64,000 nt of DNA from Henricia sp. BOLD:AAB3569 (Eukaryota; Echinodermata; Asteroidea; Spinulosida; Echinasteridae), in contig JBBELK010000313.1 of NCBI GenBank assembly GCA_037783545.1, forward strand, positions 1 to 64,000, read 5' to 3'. The notes below the pieces were generated by a model. The model did no database searches. It had not been told where the DNA came from and worked only from the letters and a program-made list of their open reading frames with translations. Position 1 is the first letter of the stretch. Each line of letters opens with the position of its first letter. Shown in pieces: positions 1 through 14,439 of the stretch. The translations under genes were made by a program, and so were the position numbers.

Positions 1-3000
1 GGGCATGCAAAATTTGAAGTTCGTCGGAACATTTTTCGACCTCCAAATTTGCCGACGTTTGGACCACACTTTGACCAAATTGCCGAGCCAAACTGCGGTG
101 CGTTAACGACAGTCCCGAATGACTGAGCATGCGCACAACTCAGGAGTACCCAAAGAGGTGTGTACAGACAGCCACGGTTTGCGTGAGAGCAGTCAGGAAG
201 CCTCAACCCAGTTTTTTCTAAACTTTGAAATTTCTCTGCCATTTCCCGGCGAAAGTCTGTCAATTTTTTATGACAAGTGCGCAATATAGAGAGTTTAGGG
301 CATGCAAAATTTGAAGTTCGTCGGAACATTTTTCGACATCCAAATTTGCCGACGTTTGGACCACACTTTGACCAAATTGCCGAGCCAAACTGCGGTGCGT
401 TAACGACAGTCCGAATGACTGAGCATGCGCACAACTCAGGAGTACCCCCAAAGAGGTGTGTACAGACAGCCACGGTATGCGTGAGAGCAGTCAGGAAGCC
501 TCAACCCAGTTTTTTCTAAACTTTGAAATTTCTCTGCCATTTCCCGGCGAAAGTCTGTCAATTTTTTATGACAAGTGCGCAATATACAGAGTTTAGGGCA
601 TGCAAAATTTGAAGTTCGTCGGAACATTTTTCGACCTCCAATTTGCCGACGTTTGGACCACACTTTGACCAAATTGCCGAGCCAAACTGCGGTGCGTTAA
701 CGACAGTCCGAATGACTGAGCATGCGCACAACTCAGGAGTACCCCAAAGAGGTGTGTACAGACAGCCACGGTTTGCGTGAGAGCAGTCAGGAAGCCTCAA
801 CCCAGTTTTTTCTAAACTTTGAAATTTCTCTGCCATTTCCCGGCGAAAGTCTGTCAATTTTTTATGACAAGTGCGCAATATAGAGAGTTTAGGGCATGCA
901 AAATTTGAAGTTCGTCGGAACATTTTTCGACCTCCAAATTTGCCGACGTTTGGACCACACTTTGACCAAATTGCCGAGCCAAACTGCGGTGCGTTAACGA
1001 CAGTCCGAATGACTGAGCATGCGCACAACTCAGGAGTACCCCCAAAGAGGTGTGTACAGACAGCCACGGTTTGCGTGAGAGCAGTCAGGAAGCCTCAACC
1101 CAGTTTTTTCTAAACTTTGAAATTTCTCTGCCATTTCCGGCGAAAGTCTGTCAATTTTTTATGACAAGTGCGCAATATAGAGAGTTTAGGGCATGCAAAA
1201 TTTGAAGTTCGTCGGAACATTTTTCGACCTCCAAATTTGCCGACGTTTGGACCACACTTTGACCAAATTGCCGAGCCAAACTGCGGTGCGTTAACGACAG
1301 TCCGAATGACTGAGCATGCGCACAACTCAGGAGTACCCCAAAGAGGTGTGTACAGACAGCCACGGTTTGCGTGAGAGCAGTCAGGAAGCCTCAACCCAGT
1401 TTTTTCTAAACTTTGAAATTTCTCTGCCATTTCCCGGCGAAAGTCTGTCAATTTTTTATGACAAGTGCGCAATATAGAGAGTTTAGGGCATGCAAAATTT
1501 GAAGTTCGTCGGAACATTTTTCGACATCCAAATTTGCCGACGTTTGGACCACACTTTGACCAAATTGCCGAGCCAAACTGCGGTGCGTTAACGACAGTCC
1601 GAATGACTGAGCATGCGCACAACTCAGGAGTACCCCCAAAGAGGTGTGTACAGACAGCCACGGTTTGCGTGAGAGCAGTCAGGAAGCCTCAACCCAGTTT
1701 TTTCTAAACTTTGAAATTTCTCTGCCATTTCCCGGCGAAAGTCTGTCAATTTTTTATGACAAGTGCGCAATATAGAGAGTTTAGGGCATGCAAAATTTGA
1801 AGTTCGTCGGAACATTTTTCGACCTCCAAATTTGCCGACGTTTGGACCACACTTTGACCAAATTGCCGAGCCAAACTGCGGTGCGTTAACGACAGTCCGA
1901 ATGACTGAGCATGCGCACAACTCAGGAGTACCCCAAAGAGGTGTGTACAGACAGCCACGGTTTGCGTGAGAGCAGTCAGGAAGCCTCAACCCAGTTTTTT
2001 CTAAACTTTGAAATTTCTCTGCCATTTCCCGGCGAAAGTCTGTCAATTTTTTATGACAAGTGCGCAATATAGAGAGTTTAGGGCATGCAAAATTTGAAGT
2101 TCGTCGGAACATTTTTCGACCTCCAAATTTGCCGACGTTTGGACCACACTTTGACCAAATTGCCGAGCCAAACTGCGGTGCGTTAACGACAGTCCGAATG
2201 ACTGAGCATGCGCACAACTCAGGAGTACCCCAAAGAGGTGTGTACAGACAGCCACGGTTTGCGTGAGAGCAGTCAGGAAGCCTCAACCCAGTTTTTTCTA
2301 AACTTTGAAATTTCTCTGCCATTTCCCGGCGAAAGTCTGTCAATTTTGTATGACAAGTGCGCAATATAGAGAGTTTAGGGCATGCAAAATTTGAAGTTCG
2401 TCGGAACATTTTTCGACCTCCAAATTTGCCGACGTTTGGACCACACTTTGACCAAATTGCCGAGCCAAACTGCGGTGCGTTAACGACAGTCCGAATGACT
2501 GAGCATGCGCACAACTCAGGAGTACCCCAAAGAGGTGTGTACAGACAGCCACGGTTTGCGTGAGAGCAGTCAGGAAGCCTCAACCCAGTTTTTTCTAAAC
2601 TTTGAAATTTCTCTGCCATTTCCCGGCGAAAGTCTGTCAATTTTGTATGACAAGTGCGCAATATAGAGAGTTTAGGGCATGCAAAATTTGAAGTTCGTCG
2701 GAACATTTTTCGACCTCCAAATTTGCCGACGTTTGGACCACACTTTGACCAAATTGCCGAGCCAAACTGCGGTGCGTTAACGACAGTCCGAATGACTGAG
2801 CATGCGCACAACTCAGGAGTACCCCAAAGAGGTGTGTACAGACAGCCACGGTTTGCGTGAGAGCAGTCAGGAAGCCTCAACCCAGTTTTTTTCTAAACTT
2901 TGAAATTTCTCTGCCATTTCCCGGCGAAAGTCTGTCAATTTTTTATGACAAGTGCGCAATATAGAGAGTTTAGGGCATGCAAAATTTGAAGTTCGTCGGA

Positions 3001-4151
3001 ACATTTTTTTGACCTCCAAATTTGGACCACACTTTGACCAAATTGCCGAGCCAAACTGCGGTGCGTTAACGACAGTCCGAATGACTGAGCATGCGCACAA
3101 CTCAGGAGTACCCCAAAGAGGTGTGTACAGACAGCCACGGTTTGCGTGAGAGCAGTCAGGAAGCCTCAACCCAGTTTTTTCTAAACTTTGAAATTTCTCT
3201 GCCATTTCCCGGCGAAAGTCTGTCAATTTTTTATGACAAGTGCGCAATATAGAGAGTTTAGGGCATGCAAAATTTGAAGTTCGTCGGAACATTTTTCGAC
3301 CTCCAAATTTGCCGACGTTTGGACCACACTTTGACAAAATTGCCGAGCCAAACTGCGGTGCGTTAACGACAGTCCGAATGACTGAGCATGCGCACAACTC
3401 AGGAGTACCCCAAAGAGGTGTGTACAGACAGCCACGGTTTGCGTGAGAGCAGTCAGGAAGCCTCAACCCAGTTTTTTCTAAACTTTGAAATTTCTCTGCC
3501 ATTTCCCGGCGAAAGTCTGTCAATTTTTTATGACAAGTGCGCAATATAGAGAGTTTAGGGCATGCAAAATTTGAAGTTCGTCGGAACATTTTTCGACCTC
3601 CAAATTTGCCGACGTTTGGACCACACTTTGACCAAATTGCCGAGCCAAACTGCGGTGCGTTAACGACAGTCCGAATGACTGAGCATGCGCACAACTCAGG
3701 AGTACCCCAAAGAGGTGTGTACAGACAGCCACGGTTTGCGTGAGAGCAGTCAGGAAGCCTCAACCCAGTTTTTTCTAAACTTTGAAATTTCTCTGCCATT
3801 TCCCGGCGAAAGTCTGTCAATTTTTTATGACAAGTGCGCAATATAGAGAGTTTAGGGCATGCAAAATTTGAAGTTCGTCCGAACATTTTTCGACCTCCAA
3901 ATTTGCCGACGTTTGGACCACACTTTGACCAAATTGCCGAGCCAAACTGCGGTGCGTTAACGACAGTCCGAATGACTGAGCATGCGCACAACTCAGGAGT
4001 ACCCCAAAGAGGTGTGTACAGACAGCCACGGTTTGCGTGAGAGCAGTCAGGAAGCCTCAACCCAGTTTTTTCTAAACTTTGAAATTTCTCTGCCATTTCC
4101 CGGCGAAAGTCTGTCAATTTTTTATGACAAGTGCGCAATATAGAGAGTTTA

Positions 4152-4158
4152 GGGCGAA
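4152..4158. other. 22-bp deletion scar in one monomer
   Basis: The monomer here reads AGGGCGAACA where all others have GGGC, then 22 more bases, then GAAC. The removed part holds the ATGCAAAATTTG segment and the left arm CGTCGG of the inverted pair. It occurs once in the window, so it has not been amplified. Confidence 0.85.
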
Positions 4159-4679
4159 CATTTTTCGACCTCCAAATTTGCCGACGTTTGGACCACACTT
4201 TGACCAAATTGCCGAGCCAAACTGCGGTGCGTTAACGACAGTCCGAATGACTGAGCATGCGCACAACTCAGGAGTACCCCAAAGAGGTGTGTACAGACAG
4301 CCACGGTTTGCGTGAGAGCAGTCAGGAAGCCTCAACCCAGTTTTTTCTAAACTTTGAAATTTCTCTGCCATTTCCCGCGAAAGTCTGTCAATTTTGTATG
4401 ACAAGTGCGCAATATAGAGAGTTTAGGGCATGCCAAAATTTGAAGTTCGTCGGAACATTTTTCGACCTCCAAATTTGCCGACGTTTGGACCACACTTTGA
4501 CCAATTGCCGAGCCAAACTGCGGTGCGTTAACGACAGTCCGAATGACTGAGCATGCGCACAACTCAGGAGTACCCCAAAGAGGTGTGTACAGACAGCCAC
4601 GGTTTGCGTGAGAGCAGTCAGGAAGCCTCAACCCAGTTTTTTTCTAAAACTTTGAAATTTCTCTGCCATTTCCCGACGA

Positions 4680-7600
4680 AAGTCTGTCAATTTTGTATGA
4701 CAAGTGCGCAATATAGAGAGTTTAGGGCATGCAAAATTTGAAGTTCGTCGGAACATTTTTCGACCTCCAAATTTGCCGACGTTTGGACCACACTTTGACC
4801 AAATTGCCGAGCCAAACTGCGGTGCGTTAACGACAGTCCGAATGACTGAGCATGCGCACAACTCAGGAGTACCCCAAAGAGGTGTGTACAGACAACCACG
4901 GTTTGCGTGAGAGCAGTCAGGAAGCCTCAACCCAGTTTTTTTCTAAACTTTGAAATTTCTCTGCCATTTCCCGGCGAAAGTCTGTCAATTTTTTATGACA
5001 AGTGCGCAATATAGAGAGTTTAGGGCATGCAAAATTTGAAGTTCGTCGGAACATTTTTTTGACCTCCAAATTGGTGGACCACACTTTGACCAAATTGCCG
5101 AGCCAAACTGCGGTGCGTTAACGACAGTCCGAATGACTGAGCATGCGCACAACTCAGGAGTACCCCAAAGAGGTGTGTACAGACAGCCACGGTTTGCGTG
5201 AGAGCAGTCAGGAAGCCTCAACCCAGTTTTTTCTAAACTTTGAAATTTCTCTGCCATTTCCCGGCGAAAGTCTGTCAATTTTTTATGACAAGTGCGCAAT
5301 ATAGAGAGTTTAGGGCATGCAAAATTTGAAGTTCGTCGGAACATTTTTTCGACCTCCAAATTTGCCGACGTTTGGACCACACTTTGACAAAATTGCCGAG
5401 CCAAACTGCGGTGCGTTAACGACAGTCCGAATGACTGAGCATGCGCACAACTCAGGAGTACCCCAAAGAGGTGTGTACAGACAGCCACGGTTTGCGTGAG
5501 AGCAGTCAGGAAGCCTCAACCCAGTTTTTTCTAAACTTTGAAATTTCTCTGCCATTTCCCGGCGAAAGTCTGTCAATTTTTTATGACAAGTGCGCAATAT
5601 AGAGAGTTTAGGGCATGCAAAATTTGAAGTTCGTCGGAACATTTTTCGACCTCCAAATTTGCCGACGTTTGGACCACACTTTGACCAAATTGCCGAGCCA
5701 AACTGCGGTGCGTTAACGACAGTCCGAATGACTGAGCATGCGCACAACTCAGGAGTACCCCAAAGAGGTGTGTACAGACAGCCACGGTTTGCGTGAGAGC
5801 AGTCAGGAAGCCTCAACCCAGTTTTTTCTAAACTTTGAAATTTCTCTGCCATTTCCCGGCGAAAGTCTGTCAATTTTTTATGACAAGTGCGCAATATAGA
5901 GAGTTTAGGGCATGCAAAATTTGAAGTTCGTCCGGAACATTTTTCGACCTCCAAATTTGCCGACGTTTGGACCACACTTTGACCAAATTGCCGAGCCAAA
6001 CTGCGGTGCGTTAACGACAGTCCGAAAGACTGAGCATGCGCACAACTCAGGAGTACCCCAAAGAGGAGTGTACAGACAGCCACAGTTTGCGTGAGAGCAG
6101 TCAGGAAGCCTCAACCCAGTTTTTTCTAAACTTTGAAATTTCTCTGCCATTTCCCGGCGAAAGTCTGTCAATTTTTTATGACAAGTGCGCAATATAGAGA
6201 GTTTAGGGCATGCAAAATTTGAAGTTCGTCGGAACATTTTTCGACCTCCAAATTTGCCGACGTTTGGACCACACTTTGACAAAATTGCCGAGCCAAACTG
6301 CGGTGCGTTAACGACAGTCCGAATGACTGAGCATGCGCACAACTCAGGAGTACCCCAAAGAGGTGTGTACAGACAGCCACGGTTTGCGTGAGAGCAGTCA
6401 GGAAGCCTCAACCCAGTTTTTTCTAAACTTTGAAATTTCTCTGCCATTTCCCGGCGAAAGTCTGTCAATTTTTTATGACAAGTGCGCAATATAGAGAGTT
6501 TAGGGCATGCAAAATTTGAAGTTCGTCGGAACATTTTTCGACCTCCAAATTTGCCGACGTTTGGACCACACTTTGACCAAATTGCCGAGCCAAACTGCGG
6601 TGCGTTAACGACAGTCCGAATGACTGAGCATGCGCACAACTCAGGAGTACCCCAAAGAGGTGTGTACAGACAGCCACGGTTTGCGTGAGAGCAGTCAGGA
6701 AGCCTCAACCCAGTTTTTTCTAAACTTTGAAATTTCTCTGCCATTTCCCGGCGAAAGTCTGTCAATTTTGTATGACAAGTGCGCAATATAGAGAGTTTAG
6801 GGCATGCAAAATTTGAAGTTCGTCGGAACATTTTTCGACCTCCAAATTTGCCGACGTTTGGACCACACTTTGACCAAATTGCCGAGCCAAACTGCGGTGC
6901 GTTAACGACAGTCCGAATGACTGAGCATGCGCACAACTCAGGAGTACCCCAAAGAGGTGTGTACAGACAGCCACGGTTTGCGTGAGAGCAGTCAGGAAGC
7001 CTCAACCCAGTTTTTTCTAAACTTTGAAATTTCTCTGCCATTTCCCGGCGAAAGTCTGTCAATTTTGTATGACAAGTGCGCAATATAGAGAGTTTAGGGC
7101 ATGCAAAATTTGAAGTTCGTCGGAACATTTTTCGACCTCCAAATTTGCCGACGTTTGGACCACACTTTGACCAAATTGCCGAGCCAAACTGCGGTGCGTT
7201 AACGACAGTCCGAATGACTGAGCATGCGCACAACTCAGGAGTACCCCAAAGAGGTGTGTACAGACAAGCCACGGTTTGCGTGAGAGCAGTCAGGAAGCCT
7301 CAACCCAGTTTTTTCTAAACTTTGAAATTTCTCTGCCATTTCCCGGCGAAAGTCTGTCAATTTTTTATGACAAGTGCGCAATATAGAGAGTTTAGGGCAT
7401 GCAAAATTTGAAGTTCGTCGGAACATTTTTTTGACCTCCAAATTTGGGGACCACACTTTGACCAAATTGCCGAGCCAAACTGCGGTGCGTTAACGACAGT
7501 CCGAATGACTGAGCATGCGCACAACTCAGGAGTACCCCAAAGAGGTGTGTACAGACAGCCACGGTTTGCGTGAGAGCAGTCAGGAAGCCTCAACCCAGTT

Positions 7601-8360
7601 TTTTCTAAACTTTGAAATTTCTCTGCCATTTCCCGGCGAAAGTCTGTCAATTTTGTATGACAAGTGCGCAATATAGAGAGTTTAGGGCATGCAAAATTTG
7701 AAGTTCGTCGGAACATTTTTCGACCTCCAAATTTGCCGACGTTTGGACCACACTTTGACCAAATTGCCGAGCCAAACTGCGGTGCGTTAACGACAGTCCG
7801 AATGACTGAGCATGCGCACAACTCAGGAGTACCCCAAAGAGGTGTGTACAGACAACCACGGTTTGCGTGAGAGCAGTCAGGAAGCCTCAACCCAGTTTTT
7901 TTCTAAACTTTGAAATTTCTCTGCCATTTCCCGGCGAAAGTCTGTCAATTTTTTATGACAAGTGCGCAATATAGAGAGTTTAGGGCATGCAAAATTTGAA
8001 GTTCGTCGGAACATTTTTTTTGACCTCCAAATTTGGACCACACTTTGACCAAATTGCCGAGCCAAACTGCGGTGCGTTAACGACAGTCCGAATGACTGAG
8101 CATGCGCACAACTCAGGAGTACCCCAAAGAGGTGTGTACAGACAGCCACGGTTTGCGTGAGAGCAGTCAGGAAGCCTCAACCCAGTTTTTTCTAAACTTT
8201 GAAATTTCTCTGCCATTTCCCGGCGAAAGTCTGTCAATTTTTATGACAAGTGCGCAATATAGAGAGTTTAGGGCATGCAAAATTTGAAGTTCGTCGGAAC
8301 ATTTTTCGACCTCCAAATTTGCCGACGTTTGGACCACACTTTGACAAAATTGCCGAGCCA
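4680..8360. repeat. duplicated multi-monomer block, period about 2960 bp
   Basis: A run of rare variants recurs at a spacing of about 2960 bp: TTTTGTATG (near 4694 and 7654), GACAACCACG in place of GACAGCCACG (4891 and 7851), an extended T-run before CTAAAC, then a monomer with a long T-run before GACC and a shortened CCAAATTTGGACC segment (near 5055 and 8015), then TTTGACAAAATTG. This fits an older duplication of about ten monomers that has since gained small indels, so the match is imperfect. Confidence 0.6.
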
Positions 8361-11300
8361 AACTGCGGTGCGTTAACGACAGTCCGAATGACTGAGCATG
8401 CGCACAACTCAGGAGTACCCCAAAGAGGTGTGTACAGACAGCCACGGTTTGCGTGAGAGCAGTCAGGAAGCCTCAACCCAGTTTTTTCTAAACTTTGAAA
8501 TTTCTCTGCCATTTCCCGGCGAAAGTCTGTCAATTTTTTATGACAAGTGCGCAATATAGAGAGTTTAGGGCATGCAAAATTTGAAGTTCGTCGGAACATT
8601 TTTTCGACCTCCAAATTTGCCGACGTTTGGACCACACTTTGACCAAATTGCCGAGCCAAACTGCGGTGCGTTAACGACAGTCCGAATGACTGAGCATGCG
8701 CACAACTCAGGAGTACCCCAAAGAGGTGTGTACAGACAGCCACGGTTTTGCGAGAGCAGTCAGGAAGCCTCAACCCAGTTTTTTCTAAACTTTGAAATTT
8801 CTCTGCCATTTCCCGGCGAAAGTCTGTCAATTTTTTATGACAAGTGCGCAATATAGAGAGTTTAGGGCATGCAAAATTTGAAGTTCGTCGGAACATTTTT
8901 CGACCTCCAAATTTGCCGACGTTTGGACCACACTTTGACAAAATTGCCGAGCCAAACTGCGGTGCGTTAACGACAGTCCGAATGACTGAGCATGCGCACA
9001 ACTCAGGAGTACCCCAAAGAGGTGTGTACAGACAGCCACGGTTTGCGTGAGAGCAGTCAGGAAGCCTCAACCCAGTTTTTTCTAAACTTTGAAATTTCTC
9101 TGCCATTTCCCGGCGAAAGTCTGTCAATTTTTTATGACAAGTGCGCAATATAGAGAGTTTAGGGCATGCAAAATTTGAAGTTCGTCGGAACATTTTTCGA
9201 CCTCCAAATTTGCCGACGTTTGGACCACACTTTGACCAAATTGCCGAGCCAAACTGCGGTGCGTTAACGACAGTCCGAATGACTGAGCATGCGCACAACT
9301 CAGGAGTACCCCAAAGAGGTGTGTACAGACAGCCACGGTTTGCGTGAGAGCAGTCAGGAAGCCTCAACCCAGTTTTTTCTAAACTTTGAAATTTCTCTGC
9401 CATTTCCCGGCGAAAGTCTGTCAATTTTTTATGACAAGTGCGCAATATAGAGAGTTTAGGGCATGCAAAATTTGAAGTTCGTCCGGAACATTTTTCGACC
9501 TCCAAATTTGCCGACGTTTGGACCACACTTTGACCAAATTGCCGAGCCAAACTGCGGTGCGTTAACGACAGACCGAATGACTGAGCATGCGCACAACTCA
9601 GGAGTACCCCAAAGAGGTGTGTACAGACAGCCACGGTTTGCGTGAGAGCAGTCAGGAAGCCTCAACCCAGTTTTTTCTAAACTTTGAAATTTCTCTGCCA
9701 TTTCCCGGCGAAAGTCTGTCAATTTTTTATGACAAGTGCGCAATATAGAGAGTTTAGGGCATGCAAAATTTGAAGTTCGTCGGAACATTTTTCGACCTCC
9801 AAATTTGCCGACGTTTGGACCACACTTTGACCAAATTGCCGAGCCAAACTGCGGTGCGTTAACGACAGTCCGAATGACTGAGCATGCGCACAACTCAGGA
9901 GTACCCCAAAGAGGTGTGTACAGACAGCCACGGTTTGCGTGAGAGCAGTCAGGAAGCCTCAACCCAGTTTTTTCTAAACTTTGAAATTTCTCTGCCATTT
10001 CCCGGCGAAAGTCTGTCAATTTTTTATGACAAGTGCGCAATATAGAGAGTTTAGGGCATGCAAAATTTGAAGTTCGTCGGAACATTTTTCGACCTCCAAA
10101 TTTGCCGACGTTTGGACCACACTTTGACCAAATTGCCGAGCCAAACTGCGGTGCGTTAACGACAGTCCGAAAGACTGAGCATGCGCACAACTCAGGAGTA
10201 CCCCAAAGAGGTGTGTACAGACAGCCACAGGTTTGCGATGAGAGCAGTCAGGAAGCCTCAACCCAGTTTTTTCTAAACTTTGAAATTTCTCTGCCATTTC
10301 CCGGCGAAAGTCTGTCAATTTTTTATGACAAGTGCGCAATATAGAGAGTTTAGGGCATGCAAACATTTGAAGTTCGTCGGAACATTTTTTCGACCTCCAA
10401 ATTTGCCGACGTTTGGACCACACTTTGACCAAATTGCCGAGCCAAACTGCGGTGCGTTAACGACAGTCCGAATGACTGAGCATGCGCACAACTCAGGAGT
10501 ACCCCAAAGAGGTGTGTACAGACAGCCACGGTTTGCGTGAGAGCAGTCAGGAAGCCTCAACCCAGTTTTTTCCTAAACTTTGAAATTTCTCTGCCATTTC
10601 CCGGCGAAAGTCTGTCAATTTTTTATGACAAGTGCGCAATATAGAGAGTTTAGGGCATGCAAAATTTGAAGTTCGTCGGAACATTTTTCGACCTCCAAAT
10701 TTGCCGACGTTTGGACCACACTTTGACCAAATTGCCGAGCCAAACTGCGGTGCGTTAACGACAGTCCGAATGACTGAGCATGCGCACAACTCAGGAGTAC
10801 CCCAAAGAGGTGTGTACAGACAGCCACGGTTTGCGTGAGAGCAGTCAGGAAGCCTCAACCCAGTTTTTTCTAAACTTTGAAATTTCTCTGCCATTTCCCG
10901 GCGAAAGTCTGTCAATTTTTTATGACAAGTGCGCAATATAGAGAGTTTAGGGCATGCAAAATTTGAAAGTTCGTCGGAACATTTTTCGACCTCCAAATTT
11001 GCCGACGTTTGGACCACACTTTGACCAAATTGCCGAGCCAAACTGCGGTGCGTTAACGACAGACCGAATGACTGAGCATGCGCACAACTCAGGAGTACCC
11101 CAAAGAGGTGTGTACAGACAGCCACGGTTTGCGTGAGAGCAGTCAGGAAGCCTCAACCCAGTTTTTTCTAAACTTTGAAATTTCTCTGCCATTTCCCGGC
11201 GAAAGTCTGTCAATTTTTTATGACAAGTGCGCAATATAGAGAGTTTAGGGCATGCAAAATTTGAAGTTCGTCGGAACATTTTTCGACCTCCAAATTTGCC

Positions 11301-14300
11301 GACGTTTGGACCACACTTTGACCAAATTGCCGAGCCAAACTGCGGTGCGTTAACGACAGTCCGAATGACTGAGCATGCGCACAACTCAGGGAGTACCCCA
11401 AAGAGGTGTGTACAGACAGCCACGGTTTGCGTGAGAGCAGTCAGGAAGCCTCAACCCAGTTTTTTCCTAAACTTTGAAATTTCTCTGCCATTTCCCGGCG
11501 AAAGTCTGTCAATTTTTTATGACAAGTGCGCAATATAGAGAGTTTAGGGCATGCAAAATTTGAAGTTCGTCGGAACATTTTTCGACCTCCAAATTTGCCG
11601 ACGTTTGGACCACACTTTGACCAAATTGCCGAGCCAAACTGCGGTGCGTTAACGACAGTCCGAATGACTGAGCATGCGCACAACTCAGGAGTACCCCAAA
11701 GAGGTGTGTACAGACAGCCACGGTTTGCGTGAGAGCAGTCAGGAAGCCTCAACCCAGTTTTTTCTAAACTTTGAAATTTCTCTGCCATTTCCCGGCGAAA
11801 GTCTGTCAATTTTTTATGACAAGTGCGCAATATAGAGAGTTTAGGGCATGCAAAATTTGAAGTTCGTCGGAACATTTTTCGACCTCCAAATTTGCCGACG
11901 TTTGGACCACACTTTGACCAAATTGCCGAGCCAAACTGCGGTGCGTTAACGACAGTCCGAATGACTGAGCATGCGCACAACTCAGGAGTACCCCAAAGAG
12001 GTGTGTACAGACAGCCACGGTTTGCGTGAGAGCAGTCAGGAAGCCTCAACCCAGTTTTTTTCTAAACTTTGAAATTTCTCTGCCATTTCCCGGCGAAAGT
12101 CTGTCAATTTTTTATGACAAGTGCGCAATATAGAGAGTTTAGGGCATGCAAAATTTGAAGTTCGTCGGAACATTTTTCGACCTCCAAATTTGCCGACGTT
12201 TGGACCACACTTTGACCAAATTGCCGAGCCAAACTGCGGTGCGTTAACGACAGTCCGAATGACTGAGCATGCGCACAACTCAGGAGTACCCCAAAGAGGT
12301 GTGTACAGACAGCCACGGTTTGCGTGAGAGCAGTCAGGAAGCCTCAACCCAGTTTTTTCTAAACTTTGAAATTTCTCTGCCATTTCCCGGCGAAAGTCTG
12401 TCAATTTTTTATGACAAGTGCGCAATATAGAGAGTTTAGGGCATGCAAAATTTGAAGTTCGTCGGAACATTTTTCGACCTCCAAATTTGCCGACGTTTGG
12501 ACCACACTTTGACCAAATTGCCGAGCCAAACTGCGGTGCGTCAACGACAGTGCGAAAGACTGAGCATGCGCACAACTCAGGAGTACCCCAAAGAGGTGTG
12601 TACAGACAGCCACAGGTTTGCGTGAGAGCAGTCAGGAAGCCTCAACCCAGTTTTTTCTAAACTTTGAAATTTCTCTGCCATTTCCCGGCGAAAGTCTGTC
12701 AATTTTTTATGACAAGTGCGCAATATAGAGAGTTTAGGGCATGCAAAATTTGAAGTTCGTCGGAACATTTTTCGACCTCCAAATTTGCCGACGTTTGGAC
12801 CACACTTTGACCAAATTGCCGAGCCAAACTGCGGTGCGTTAACGACAGTCCGAATGACTGAGCATGCGCACAACTCAGGAGTACCCCAAAGAGGTGTGTA
12901 CAGACAGCCACGGTTTGCGTGAGAGCAGTCAGGAAGCCTCAACCCAGTTTTTTCTAAACTTTGAAATTTCTCTGCCATTTCCCGGCGAAAGTCTGTCAAT
13001 TTTTTATGACAAGTGCGCAATATAGAGAGTTTAGGGCATGCAAAATTTGAAGTTCGTCGGAACATTTTTCGACCTCAAATTTGCCGACGTTTGGACCACA
13101 CTTTGACCAAATTGCCGAGCCAAACTGCGGTGCGTTAACGACAGTCCGAATGACTGAGCATGCGCACAACTCAGGAGTACCCCAAAGAGGTGTGTACAGA
13201 CAGCCACGGTTTGCGTGAGAGCAGTCAGGAAGCCTCAACCCAGTTTTTTCTAAACTTTGAAATTCTCTGCCATTTCCCGGCGAAAGTCTGTCAATTTTTT
13301 ATGACAAGTGCGCAATATAGAGAGTTTAGGGCATGCAAAATTTGAAGTTCGTCCGAACATTTTTCGACCTCCAAATTTGCCGACGTTTGGACCACACTTT
13401 GACCAAATTGCCGAGCCAAACTGCGGTGCGTTAACGACAGTCCGAATGACTGAGCATGCGCACAACTCAGGAGTACCCCAAAGAGGTGTGTACAGACAGC
13501 CACGGTTTGCGTGAGAGCAGTCAGGAAGCCTCAACCCAGTTTTTTCTAAACTTTGAAATTTCTCTGCCATTTCCCGGCGAAAGTCTGTCAATTTTTTATG
13601 ACAAGTGCGCAATATAGAGAGTTTAGGGCATGCAAAATTTGAAGTTCGTCGGAACATTTTTCGACCTCCAAATTTGCCGACGTTTGGACCACACTTTGAC
13701 CAGAATTGCCGAGCCAAACTGCGGGTGCGTTAACGACAGTCCGAATGACTGAGCATGCGCACAACTCAGGAGTACCCCAAAGAGGTGTGTACAGACAGCC
13801 ACAGTTTGCGTGAGAGCAGTCAGGAAGCCTCAACCCAGTTTTTTCTAAACTTTGAAATTTCTCTGCCATTTCCCGGCGAAAGTCTGTTAATTTTTTATGA
13901 CAAGTGCGCAATATAGAGAGTTTAGGGCATGCAAAATTTGAAGTTCGTCGGAACATTTTTCGACCTCCAAATTTGCCGACGTTTGGACCACACTTTGACC
14001 AAATTGCCGAGCCAAACTGCGGTGCGTTAACGACAGTCCGAAAGACCGAGCATGCGCACAACTCAGGAGTACCCCAAAGAGGTGTGTACAGACAGCCACA
14101 GTTTGCGTGAGAGCAGTCAGGAAGCCTCAACCCAGTTTTTTCTAAACTTTGAAATTTCTCTGCCATTTCCCGGCGAAAGTCTGTCAATTTTTTATGACAA
14201 GTGCGCAATATAGAGAGTTTAGGGCATGCAAAATTTGAAGTTCGTCGGAACATTTTTTCGACCTCCAAATTTGCCGACGTTTGGACCACACTTTGACCAA

Positions 14301-14439
14301 ATTGCCGAGCCAAACTGCGGTGCGTTAACGACAGTCCGAATGACTGAGCATGCGCACAACTCAGGAGTACCCCAAAGAGGTGTGTACAGACAGCCACGGT
14401 TTGCGTGAGAGCAGTCAGGAAGCCTCAACCCAGTTTTTT

